Source of the DNA: Odontesthes bonariensis
Taxonomy: Eukaryota; Chordata; Actinopteri; Atheriniformes; Atherinopsidae
NCBI RefSeq assembly: GCF_027942865.1
Contig: NC_134520.1
Location: 4,338,501 to 4,402,500 of the forward strand
DNA: 64,000 bases
Direction: 5' to 3'
The first letter of the stretch is position 1. Each line of letters starts with the position of its first letter. Positions 11,323 to 23,002 of the stretch are shown one piece after another. Below the pieces are notes generated by a model, which saw only the letters and a program-made list of their open reading frames with translations, made no database searches and was not told the origin of the DNA. Made by a program: the position numbers and the translations under genes.

Positions 11323-14300
11323 TCATAGGAGGTGATACAGGAGTGCGGTCCAGAAAGCGCACAGGCACACACCCGAAAGAGTCACAGCCAGATCGCTGGT
11401 CTGGCGAAGCCACTGCTCGCCATTCATGGTCAGCCACGGGTCCTCCGCTGCTCGGTAGGTTCTTCCCACGATGCCACCTCGCTCTCTATTCGAGTCAACA
11501 CCTTGCTGGCTGACAGAGGATCTCCTTCTCCTCGGAGAAAATGCACAATATCTGTGCTCTGCGTTCGTTTGCAGATGAAAACGGTAAAACAAGGTTAAGA
11601 CATCTTCCATGGCAAATGAGCTTGTAAAAAACACATACAGACATAGGGAAATTACGCCATCTTGTGACGGATACTCGCAAGTGGTGAGCAGTAGTGAACA
11701 ACACCATAACTTACCGAGGCAGCTGTGCAATGGAACAGTGATAACAATGACTAAGATGGAGACAAGAGATGCATATGCCTGTGGAGAGAAAAGAATCATT
11801 ACAGTTTCTCTTTCAAAAGTGCAGCCTTTAAATTATTTAATGTCTTATTCGTGATCAAAGTCAAATTTGGAATTTCACATGTGTCCATGATTCAAAGACA
11901 GATAATGATAACATACAGTAGGAGGGCAACTTGTGGTGTGTTGATTTTTTTCCTCCTACTACATACAGTATGACTCGACTGGCTCATGCCTACCAAGAAG
12001 AGCTGTGCACGGTTCTGAGTCATCCTCCTCAAGGCTTTTCCCATCTGGAGACCAAGCAGAGCTAAAGAACAAGGCGTAACGGCCTCCTCATCCTCAGCCT
12101 CTACACATCTAAGGATACAAAATAATGGAAACCATGTTACTCGTGATAAGAGATTTACCCTCAGTCCTCACACTTCTGCACACGCGACAGAAGCACGCCA
12201 CTCCAACTGCCTTCAAATGTTATCATCTGATTATCATTGCGCCTTGTTGTGGCAGCGGATTTTTTTTAAAAAGCACCTTTTTAAGATCTTCTCAGCCACA
12301 GAGTCCGGCTCATCGCGGCGTGACGCATCGAACAAGCCGAGGACGCTCGGTGGAAAAATGTGCCCTTGTTTCGCCAAAACAGCCAAGCTGAACATTCCCT
12401 GCGAGTCAGTGTGAAAACAGATTCATAACAGCAGGGGTATTCAGTCGGAAAGTCTCCAAATAATAACACTGTGTAATGCTGTTTGTGGTTTTTATTGCGG
12501 TGGGCCTCAGCCCGTGGAAGTCTAATTAAGTTTATCATAGGGTGATGAGATTACAGCCCAAGTAAATCTGTCACCTGAGGGTTGCCCACTAGAGCTGCTC
12601 TGCTATACATTGATATGGCCTGCTCAGCCATGGATAATGACTCCTCTCGTCTGCTGGAGGAAAAGTAGTTGTAGTAGTAGTCTCCCATTTTCAGCAGAGC
12701 TATAAAGAGGAAAAATATTTGCTGCTCAGTGACCAAATTGACAGTACAGAGCAAGGTTAAAGCAAAAAGAAATGAGTTGAACTCACCGGATGGATGAGGA
12801 TCAGAGTTTAATATAGAATAGTGGAGATATCTCCACTGACAATCGTTACTGAGATTCAGCTCCTGGGTGCATGGTGAGAAAGAGCGGCATAATAATGAAG
12901 GTTACGTTATCCCCCTGGCATTGTTCCCTTCTTTAATTGCATGACTGGAATGAAGTGCAATTTGTCCATCAGCCCCCATCACAACTCCAATTATAAGACA
13001 TCGATTGCAGGACTGTGTTAACAATCAATTTTTAAAAATCACTGGTACTAGTTTTAACAAGCCTGCGATCCGACAGTTGGGTTAAGCGGGTATAGAAAAT
13101 GAATGGATGGGTGGATAATTTTAACAATACACGCAAAGGGTTTGAAACTAGAGAAAGAGCGTATATTTACCTCACACAGGTGTGCAGCATTGCTCTGTGC
13201 CAAACCAAGACCAGTTTCAGCTGCCAAAACATACTTCACAAATGCCTCTCGCCTGTTAGCAACACAGTAAAGCAAACATGAAGAGGTGGTGACAAACAGT
13301 ACAGGTCAGAGAAAATGATTAAATGGGGATGATCGAAAAGTAATTGAAATTAATGTCCCTACCAAGAGCCCTGGATGTAGGCCTGAAGAGCCTCTCTGAT
13401 GATAAATCCAAGGTGTCCGTTTTGTTCACAGACCCTTTTAAGCATTCTGCGCAGAGGTTTAAAGATTGCTGGTGAATTGTGGAATACAGTTTACTTTACA
13501 TAAATATAGAATATTCTAGCATGATCTAAAAAGTTCCAGATGTGCTGAAGTTTTTCCTTGAAAAAAAAAAAAAAAAGCATTAGTAAAAGGAGCTTCTTTA
13601 AATTCTTAAGACACCAGAAGAACTTGGCACAGCAGTATTGCTCTGTGCCCGGCATTAATGCGGTGACAGTGGCTCTTATTTTTAGGTATGCAAATGCCGG
13701 GTTTCTGACCTTGAATTAGCCACCGTCATTGAAATGAGATGCCACTGAGCTGCAGGCTACAGTGCAACAGCCCATAACAATGCTTTTTTTCACCAAGCTA
13801 ATGAAAGCCTCTTACATCACAGCCCTCTCCACATCCTGAGACACCCCTTCTAGGCTTCCTGTGGAAAGGTACCATGCTGCTTCCACTGACGCAGCTACGT
13901 GGCCATGTCGAGATGCGCTCAGAAACTGCTGGAACGCAGCACTCTGTGGGTAACATCAAAAACATATCAAGTACGCCATCGTACCTGAAAAGTGCGAAAA
14001 ACTCCTCTTTGTCAAGGTGTGAGAATCCAACCTCGTTCCTCCAAGGTTTGTCAGGATTTCTCCCGTTCAGGTGATAAATTCCCAGGTTAAACATCCCATC
14101 ATCGCTTCCATTTAAAGCAGCTTGCTCAAAGTACTTCACTGCGTTTTTGTGGTCGTTCAGCACAGTCCCATGGTACCAGCCTAAACCATTCAAGGCGGTA
14201 ATTGAACCCTAAAACAAGGAAGCAGACACTGCTATTCAGATTGAACTTGTACGTTGTAAACACAGCCATTGATTGCCACTCGCTCACCATTGCGGCCGCT

Positions 14301-17300
14301 TTTTTCAGCAGCTGAAATCCTCGAGTGTAGTTTCTTTTCACTCCCTGGCCCTGGAGGAATCAACATCAATCAGGTAATCAATAAGTGTCAAAACAAAGAC
14401 GGTGCGCACAGACCCACGCACGCACACTCATTGTCCAGTGTTCAATTCATTCACAAAATAGGAGTCTTCATAAATTTGCACAACCTTCATCAGGAGGATG
14501 GAGTAGTCGTACGTCGCCGAGGGATCCTTCATTTGCAAAGCGCTTCTCTCAAACCACTTCACCGCGCTCGCTATGTCTTTTGAGATTCCATTTTGTCCCC
14601 AGTAAAGCATTGTTCCCAAGCGTTTCTAAAGTTAATAGAGTTTGTATTAGTCTGTTCTGGATACCGATTCTGCCACTGACCCCAAAGGAGAAATTACAAA
14701 AGGGCCGAACGCCTCTTTTTTATGTCTCTATACCGTACATCTTACACAGATATCCACACACAGTTTTAATTAAATAAAACATCTCATGAATAGTCAGACA
14801 TACCTGAGATTCTATGTCTCCCCTCTCTGCCTGGAATTTTAAAAATTGGAACACATCACTCGTCTCGTGCGTCAGGCTGTGTAAATCCTCTTGGTTGATT
14901 AGATAGATATATTCAGGTGTGTACTGCTATGGAAAATCCAAACAGAATCACTATTATAAACATTGCAACTAATTGATTTGAGATTTGACTGACAGTTCTG
15001 GCAACGTAAGCAAACAGCCTCATTACTGTCATCAGACTGTGATTTAAATAGTGCTGACTCCTGGTTTGAGCTCAGATATCACCTTTTTTTCTTTAATCAA
15101 GCTCACTCAGCGTCAGTAAGAGGAGCTCTGTGCAGTGGAGGCAGGCTTATTTCTGTTCTATATTTCTTAATCATAATTGTAAGCAAGCGCTGCTCTGCTC
15201 TATCATCTACTCGAGTCCTTTAAAAGTTCCCGGTTAGTTAAAATTCTGCTGATGAAAATATTGTTTTCCTGATGCATCGCCTGCCTATTCAAACTAGAGC
15301 GGACGGTAAGGCTTCTCTGCTCTTTCTATGCAGCTCTCTTGATTAGATGCAGCTTATTGAAATAGTCAGAGAATAAACAGGAAATCAGCTGGAGGCAGCC
15401 TTTTCTCGGAGCAGGCTCCTTATCTTTGGAGTGCTCTCCCCCATTCATCAAGACAGCTCTATTTTTAAATGAAGATTTAAGACCCAGCCTCCTCTGATCC
15501 AGCCGGCTGGACCAACAAACAAGCCATTAATCATATTTTGGAGACAGTACGTTGAGTGCGACTGCAGTCAGGTGTACAGCACGTTTGTACGTGCAAATTA
15601 ACTTGTGCATGACTTTTTATTACTGTACAGTCAAACATCTGATATAGAACATTTCTATTAACATTTTATGTCTACTCTCTTTCTTGCCAAGAGAGGATCA
15701 AAAAAAAAAATCAATACCACTCACATCTGTTCGAGCTGGAAACAAAGAGAAACAGCTAGTGTGGGTGTTTGTGAAGACCACAAAAACTGCCTATTAGCAC
15801 CTTTTAAGTCTTCAAGAACCAGTTCGATCTTGCTAATTAACATGTTTCCAACATGTTTCTTGAATAAAAAACTGGGATTCAATGAGAAGGCTACCCAATT
15901 TGTTTTACCACTTTCGTCTCATCAATTTAATGAAATAATCAAGCCGCTTTTAACATTTAGACGTACCGGATTAAGCATTTGTCTTGGTGACTCACGATTA
16001 TCCTACAATGGTGCCGTTTGACTCATTTATTGGGAACCACTTGGGATCAGTTCAGTCTGCCGATGCGCACGGTATGTGTGCACGTCTGTCTCAATAAAAA
16101 TCCTGCTGATTTAGATTTGATGCAGAGCAGGGGGTCTTCAATCAAGTCAAGCTAACTTTATCTATATAGCACATTTAAAAACAACCGAGGTCGACCAAAG
16201 CGCTTCACAGTATAAAAATGCAACAACCATAAAAACAACAATAAATAATACATCATAAAAATTACACTTTTTCTGCTGGGATAAGAAAAGTGCTCAATTT
16301 GAAAGGAAGGCTGAGAAAAAGAGATGAGCCTTGAGCAATGATTTGAACTGCTCAACACTGAGAGCAGATCTAACATAGAGAGGTAAGATGTTCCATAATT
16401 TAGAGGAAGCTACTGCACAAGCTCAATCCCCGTTTGTTTTTAGCCTGGTTCTGGGCGCATCAAAGAGGAGCTGGTTGGCTGGACTATGTCTCTAGCTGGG
16501 GTCTGCGCATTTAAGAGGTCAAGGGAGTAAGTTGGAGCCTGTCCATGAAGGCGTTTAAAAAGTAAACAGCGTTTTCAAATCGGTCCGAGCGGGCAGCATT
16601 CTGAACTAACTGCAGGCGTCGAATTTATGACCGATCTAAAGCTACCTGCAAAAAAATGACAGTAATCAAGCTGAGAAGTTATGAGGGCACGGACGGCCCT
16701 CTCCAAATCTTTAGGGGAGAGATGAGGCTTTACTTTTGCTTTAACTCTTAATTAGAAAAAAACTGGACCTGACACCTAAAGGGATCTGCTAGACAAATTT
16801 AAAAATCAACATGTACTCAAAGATTCTTCACAGAACAGTGATTTTTACAAGCAAGTGGACCTGAAGTACCTATACCAAGAAATTCAGGATTTCCAAAGAC
16901 TGTCACCGTGGTTTATTTTCATTTCGCTTCAGGAAGTTTAAGCTCATCCGTGACTCAAGAGCTCACAACAGAAATTTCAAAGAGTTGTTTCTTTATAAAT
17001 AATTCTGTCTGCAAGCTGTATCAAGGCTTCCCATCAATTAACTTTTTTTTTTTATATATATTTTATGCCTTTAATGATAGGACAGTTGGAGAGAGACAGG
17101 AATGCAAGGGGCAGAGAGAGAGGGGAGACATGCAGCAAAGGGCCGCTCGGTACGGGACTCGAACCGGGGACAGCTGCAGCTGAGGACCATAGCCTCTGTA
17201 CATGGGGCTGCCACTTAACCCACTACGCCATCGACCGCCCCATCAATTCACTTTTACGATTAGCTGAATATGAATATATGAGTTTGACTGTTTGTTCAGG

Positions 17301-20300
17301 TCAGTAGTTTTTTGTTGTTTTTGGTCCTGTTTCACTGATAGTCATTCTGATTTCTGTGCTAAATTTGGCTAGATTAAAATTTTGGCTTTTTTCTGTTTTG
17401 TTTCACGTCCTGTATTCATCAGTCCTTTCATCAGTTCATCAGTTCCTTGTAGTCTTGCTTTCTCTCCTCTTCCCGCGTACCTGGATTCAATTACCCAATT
17501 ACCACACCTACCCTTAGCTCCCTCTGTATAAATACTCTCCGTTTTTTATTTTTCTCTTTTCAGGACCAGATCCTTGTTCCAAGTTTGTCTGTTCCTGTCA
17601 GGTTTAGCTCTCAGTATTTTTTTGGGGGGGGGTTTGCATTCTTGGATGCCCTGCATCAGCAGTGCCCTAAAGCCTGTTTTAAAACACACTTCAGTAATCC
17701 GTCCACCTGCCTGCCTCTGGAGTAGAATCTGCATTTGTCTCCTCACCATAACGACACACAATGGCTTGTGACATTGTCGAGCTGGTAGCCTGCTTGCTAC
17801 TAATTTTATCTAACCTCTCGGCACATTGTGTGGTTTCTCTAAAGTCAACTGCAAAAGGTAAATTTGTCAATGTGCTCAAGGTAAACAAACACTGGTAGGG
17901 GGACAAAAACACAATGCAAGTTCAAACGTTCTCAAACAACACTTGCATATGTAGAAATGGGGAGTGAATGTTTTGTGCACCCTTACAGATTTAGTTTTGA
18001 GCCTTTGAAATAAAACATTACAGAAAGCTATGACCAGTTATACAAATTACAAAAATAAAGGCCTCTAATAAAGGCCCAGCACTCTAACCAGTGCAGGTAA
18101 GTCAAGGCCTCAGTGTTTTTTAGGTAATATGGGTTCTAATTTGTTTAATCCTCACAAAAACAATGTGCAAAAAACAACTAATTGTGTATTTACAGGGAGT
18201 TACTGTTTGTGTATGAACATTTTTCTTCTGTGCTAAAGCAAAGCTAAACTAACTGCCTGATTGTAGTTTTATTTAGATCTGATGGGCAATGTAAGGAAAG
18301 AAGTACACGTCCCAAAAAGATACCTTTACACTAAGACAATTACCTGTAACAGCACAGTCTAAATGTATTTCTACCACTGCAATCCCCATTACTGCCGACA
18401 CCTTTACTGTAATGCTGCTTATATTCATCGATGAAATGCACAATGATTGATACCTTATTTTCGTGTCCCCGGGAAGTGTCGACGCTAGTCTGTGCCCCAG
18501 CATTGGAATAGTAGCCATAAGCCATGTTCAAGTCTTTAGGAAACCCATCAGCTCCGTGTGTGTGTTTATATCCTGCATGCATCAGGGCAAAACGATCATC
18601 GGCCAAGGCACCAATCAAACTATAGACGTGACCCTGAAACACACAGGAGGTCGGTATTAAGAGTCATTGTTACCAGTGTGATTAAACGTTTGCTAAAGTA
18701 AGTAGCAATTAGGATACATGGGAGGTATTAAATCTACCTGCTCTTGACTGACTGAGTGTCCCAGTCCGGACAGGTGGGTGGTGGCCAAGAAGAGCGACGC
18801 TCTGTGATTTCCAAAGCAGGAGGATACTTCGAGCAAAGCAATTGATTTGTTTGTGATTTGCACTTGTCCCTCAACCACAGGGAACATTGTACCAACTGCC
18901 AGGTCAAACAAAGAAGTTCTGAGGTGCTTGATACCCAAAGATCCTGCAGAAACAGATAACAGTGCTGTAGAGCTGCACAATAAATCCCTAACACAGCACA
19001 CACCTTATTGGGTTTGTATGTAAATCTGTAGCACCTGCTCTGATTTCACCCTCTTTTCCTAGCAAGAAGTGAAAGAATGTGTTGTGTTTGAGATGAGTTT
19101 CCCACGTCCACGCTTGTGTGCAGGTTTGCTCTTTCTTTCCAAACTGATCCCACAATCTTAGGAAGTCAGGAGTACACACAGCTGAAATAAAACAGAATCT
19201 GTCAACGGCAATGTTCACATTCTCCTTAACGGTGCAACTGAGTATTTGCACCCTGGATAAGGCAAACACTATGTACAAGGTTTGTCTGTGGATATGGACA
19301 TTGCATTTATAAGTCATGCCAAAATAATATTTCACCTTCGTTGGTTGTTGAGAAAAGGTGAGTTTTAGTTACTTCTCGTAGAAAAGCTTTCGTAAATGTT
19401 CTTATTTCTCGGCATTCTTTATGAGCCCTCTCCAGCCCCTGTAATGTTGACTCGGGGTGAAGTTGATTCTTTACCTATGAAATGAAAAGCACCACATTTG
19501 AACCTGGAATTCAAAGCCAGAAAACAGCACAGTGATGTTTAATTCATGATGACAGAGTAGACATTTCACCTCTTCTGTTCCAAAGCGGTAGTATTTGATA
19601 GGCCCAAAGTAGCCATAGATGCCTGGCATGTATTTCCCTCCTCCAATCACAAAGTATCCGTCAGTGTCATCAAAGTAGATACTGTTCTGAAATCTATAAG
19701 ATATTTGATACTAATATAACCAGAAATCCTAATAATGTTGCAACCTAACAAAGTCACTTCTGGACTAAGGACAGTGTTTTTCCAGTCTTACTTGTATACA
19801 AATCGGTGAGTTTCTTCATCCCATGTTGCATCCAGCACTACCTGAAAGGCAGACACAACAAGGCATCAGGCCAGAAAAAACCCATTGAACTGTGAACAAC
19901 TTTAAATTGAAGTACACACTGCAATCGCCTCAAGTCTCCCAGCTGGAAAGAAACCATCTTTCAAGATCTTACAGCTGTTCTAGCAAAAAACCAAGAGCCA
20001 GGGCACAAAAAGAAAACGATTGACTACAAGCTCAGTTTCAATTTCAATTTCTAATCCAACCACCCAGACCCTCAAGTTGGGGTGCTGTACCTTTGAGTCG
20101 AGTACGTAACAGTCCAATCTAATCCACTTCCACAGGGGCAACACTATAGTGGCTTGGAATGCTTCATCTTCTCCTGTTGTCATATGTGCCTGAATTATGA
20201 TTTCTCCTACAAGGAAAACATGACAGACAGATATTTCACTAGAGGAAATCCAAAGCTTTATTTATACATGACACAGTCTGTTCCTCAGTCTCACAAACAC

Positions 20301-22222
20301 ACATCATCCCTCACGAACGTCTCATGATACCTCAGTCAAATCCTGTATGGCAGTTTGTGTCTACACAGGCTGCTGTGACCCACCTGTGTCTGAGAGCTGC
20401 AGCAGGACGGAGTCATAGAAATTTTTCCTGCTGACATGATGGATGATCCCACAGCGCTTGCTTTGACACCGTTTTAGCAGGTAGATCCACACAGATAAGG
20501 TGACGCTGAAAACCAAGCAACGAGATTTGACAAATCATTTCTTCAGCCACTCGAGCGCGAGGATGGATTTAAAACGCTGCGCTGTCTGCTAAAAACGCCT
20601 GACCTCGCTGTCTTTCAGTGACCGTAAATAAAAAGCTTATATGCTCTGGTGAAGAGGCTTGGTGAAGCTCATAAAGTCATTTCATGAAGACACTGAAGTA
20701 AAACTAAAAGAGGAGTGTGCTCAAACAGATGCCTGCGCTGAAAAGGAAACAATCATTGACCTGTAGCCTGTCAACCTGCTGATCTCAACACAAACCACCG
20801 GCATTGTATGCTGTAATCTTTAAGGTATGTGTGTTGGTATCAACATTTAACATCTGAAAGACTACCTTTGCCTTTGTTGACACCACAGGCGATGTTTTTG
20901 AACTAACCCATAAAGAATTCCATCTTAAATAAGGTAAATTAGGAGTCAGTGTGTGAAATCTCACCTGGGCCGTGTCACAGCATGAACTCGGGCTCTCTCC
21001 AGGGCTCCATTAAGGAAAGGCTGGAATCTGCGGACCACCCCAAAGTGCTCACCAGTACTTGCCATAGGGAATTTGAGCATATCGATTACATCTGTGAATA
21101 AAGAACACAACAAAAGACTACATTCGCAAACAGCTTTCTCATGTTTCCTTATGCTTTGGAGAAAAAATTTCAATATGATTAAGAGTCTAACCTGTCTCAT
21201 GTGGGCACTGGTGGATTCTGTCGGTGGTCATCTGCCGTATCAGTTGAGCAGACCATGACGGGCACCCAGTGGGAGGTTGGCTCATCCTCTGGGAAAGGGG
21301 CTTTACTTGAAGCACTTTGTAAATTTTCAACATGGACCTGTGGTATGTGCTGATTTCACTGCCTTTTTTTATATAATCCAGCCAGGCGCGAACTGTCACA
21401 TTCTGGGTGTCTAGCATGTTACCGCTGAAAAAGTTATGATGATGTGAAATGGACGGAGGCAATCTGAGCAGCACCTGCTGGATTCTGTAGACTCGAGTTG
21501 TGCTGCTGATCCATTTTCTCCTGAACACCACCAAATCTGTCTTCCTTAATGTTGACACCACCACCTCCACCGCAAGATGACATGGCCTGAAGCACTGATA
21601 CCGCACACGGACCACTGAGCCATCTGCCACTTTGTCAGGGACTGAGTCAAACCCTATGAAATTGTCAGGCATGATGTCACCACTCTTGGCTGAAATAGCC
21701 TGTAGCGCACACTGTCCCTGGGAAGAGTGAAAAGAAATTACATGAAATGAACTGAGGGTAAAGAAAAACAGGCAAGTGTTCAGTCTGTTTCCCTCAAACA
21801 AATGCGTGTGGGGTGGGAAATGAGAGTTGTTTTCCAGCTGCCTCTTATCTGAAAACAACACTCTGAGTGCAGTATGATGTCCGGAGCGATAAACAATGAG
21901 CTGAAACTTCTTATGAAGCCTTATTAAACTGAGAAGTGCTGTGGATTTCTGTAATCTAATTTAGGTAATGAGCTAGATAATTACAATATTCACTAAGTTC
22001 AGCTCGAAAAGCAATCACTACCACAGCGTCACTTTGTTTTCACGTGTAACCGAATTCAGTTTTAGTATGAAAGTACTTTAAAGAAAACATTTATGTTCAG
22101 ATTTATGTAGAGAATATATTGTGGTTTAATTCTCAACAAAAATAAGTTGTGTTGAAGTTGCTTACCATTAGAAAGGAGGAAGTGAAGACATATCCAAAAA
22201 TGATGGACTGAAACCGATTCAT
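11323..22222 (-). CDS. sel1l3: Sel1-repeat protein, sel-1 homolog 3 (complete, 24 coding exons)
   Basis: A membrane protein of poorly known function; human SEL1L3 is about the same length. Exons (minus): 22222-22166, 21717-21192, 21091-20965, 20505-20384, 20206-20091, 19841-19792, 19693-19570, 19474-19336, 19181-19035, 18943-18738, 18633-18454, 14926-14804, 14625-14485, 14350-14288, 14208-14032, 13943-13816, 13446-13363, 13252-13171, 12862-12787, 12699-12575, 12398-12277, 12108-11994, 11778-11715, 11558-11323. All phases join and give 1109 codons plus stop. The first exon encodes a hydrophobic signal peptide. Residues about 20-470 form the N-terminal extracellular part with a lectin-like strand pattern (SVWIYLL, DDTDGYFVIGG). 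About 540-960 hold Sel1 repeats (AHV/GHVYSLIGALADD, NGLGWYHG, MFNLGIYHLNG, KYVLAAETG). A transmembrane helix lies at about 1011-1031, and the protein ends in a second hydrophobic stretch. Exon 12 has tandem acceptors (14926 or 14923). The last-exon acceptor is the least certain junction. Confidence 0.9.
13060..13120 (-). repeat. Short fragment of a dispersed teleost repeat in sel1l3 intron 17
   Basis: GTTGGGTTAAGCGGGTATAG followed by ATGAATGGATGGGTGG is the reverse complement of the CCATCCATCCATT...CCCGCT start of the family seen at 52558. It lies between exons 18 (13252-13171) and 19 (12862-12787), just outside the exon 18 donor. Confidence 0.4.
15385..15500 (+). pseudogene. Possible decayed LINE RT C-terminus in sel1l3 intron 11
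   Basis: The plus strand reads GGSLFSEQAPYLWSALPHS and then, after a frame change, IKTALFLNEDLRPSL. This resembles the A-P-x-LW-x-x-LP signature near the end of LINE reverse transcriptase ORFs. It is short and broken, so the call is weak. Confidence 0.35.
16136..16770. repeat. Dispersed repeat of unknown class in sel1l3 intron 11
   Basis: It begins with a TTTATCTATATAGCACATTTA-like end, then has the word order AGATGTTCCATAATTT, GAGCCTGTCCATGAAGG, GCAGCATTCTGAACTAACTGCAGGCG. This resembles a very common interspersed teleost sequence. A related copy appears at 34860-35469 plus 36404-36700 in cdh24. No long open frame is present. Confidence 0.5.
17047..17240 (-). mobile_element. tRNA-derived SINE
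   Basis: On the minus strand the head contains TGGCGTAGTGG (A box, near 17225) and GGTTCGAGTCC (B box, near 17158), both good matches to tRNA internal promoters. A CT-rich body and a CTGTCCTATCATTAAAGGC tail follow, then a poly-A/T end at 17041-17055. Direct repeats CATCAATTAACTTTT (17032-17046) and CATCAATTCACTTTT (17241-17255) flank it with one mismatch. The copy looks full length and lies antisense-neutral in sel1l3 intron 11, in the same orientation as the gene. Confidence 0.8.
17300..17780 (+). mobile_element. Possible degraded LTR fragment
   Basis: A CT-rich block has a TATA-like TGTATAAATACTC at about 17526, followed by text typical of a teleost LTR 3' half and ending near ACACACAATGGCTTGTGACA at 17755-17774. 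No clear TG 5' end or target duplication was found. It sits in sel1l3 intron 11. Confidence 0.35.
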
Positions 22223-23002
22223 TTTTTCGGTCTTTTGGGGTTAAGAAGTAGAACTTAAAGAGCATCTAATCCGTGGATTCATTATTACCCCATACGACAA
22301 TGTTGTTTGCTGTCATTTAAGATAGGCTCCTAGTGTGACACCTCGCAGCATACTTCCCAAACAGTTTGCAGTTGCTGTAAGCGTACACCCAGTATAATGC
22401 AGCAGTACCTGATATTCTGGTGTTGCAAGTTCTGCAACTGGTATGAACCACCTTCAAAGGGCTCGAGCCGTAGACGGCTTACCTAGATACAGTCTGCCGT
22501 GCAAGAAAAAAGTTTGATTCACCTTTGTTATTCTATTAGGGAACTCCTCCATGAGACGTCTGCATCAAAGCGTAGAGTCTGACCTTAATTTGTTGTGCAC
22601 TGGCTAAGACATCGCCGTCATCCTGCGCTCCCGTTGGCCTACGCCCACGAAAGACTTTGAAGAAACATGATCTGAAAACAACCTGATATCACAGCTAAAA
22701 TTAATTACCCATGGGCAACTCAGTGTTTATGTTTCAAAGAGAATGAAACATTCATAAAGTTGCTGACAGGTTGTTTTAGCTGACCACACAGGAACATGAG
22801 CATCATCTTGTCGTCTATATAAACGGTGACTGCTGCTAAAAGAGACCGTGTATGTGTCTCTATGAGGCAACTGACATCAATACTTTGGACTGGACCTGAT
22901 TGGAGACAGGATTTGTAAAACCATCAGGAAATACTGGATAAGAATATTTTTTTAGAGTATTTTCTTTTGTGGCTATTCAAAAAAAACAGGACATCACGCT
23001 CA
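22223..23002. promoter_or_regulatory. Shared sel1l3/psmb11 divergent promoter region
   Basis: The two start codons face away from each other across 780 bp with no other feature in between, so both promoters and 5' UTRs must lie here unless either gene has a more distant non-coding first exon. A TATA box is present only in the psmb11 orientation. Confidence 0.55.
22816..22822 (+). promoter_or_regulatory. psmb11: Candidate psmb11 TATA box
   Basis: TATATAA lies about 187 bp before the psmb11 start codon. A transcript starting about 30 bp downstream would have an unspliced 5' UTR of roughly 150 nt. Position is the only support. Confidence 0.4.

Noticed and set aside
13874-13887. Apparent 14-nt intron within a sel1l3 exon
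   Set aside because: GTACC...ACAG mimics splice sites, but the frame reads straight through as an unbroken Sel1 repeat, so it is exonic.
15668-16021. 117-codon frame in sel1l3 intron 11
   Set aside because: No recognisable domain and overlaps AT-rich, repeat-bordering sequence on the strand opposite to the gene.
22967-23002. Upstream in-frame ATG of psmb11
   Set aside because: The later methionine gives the MALQD start shared with mammalian beta5t; the extra 12 residues are basic and look non-coding. It remains possible.
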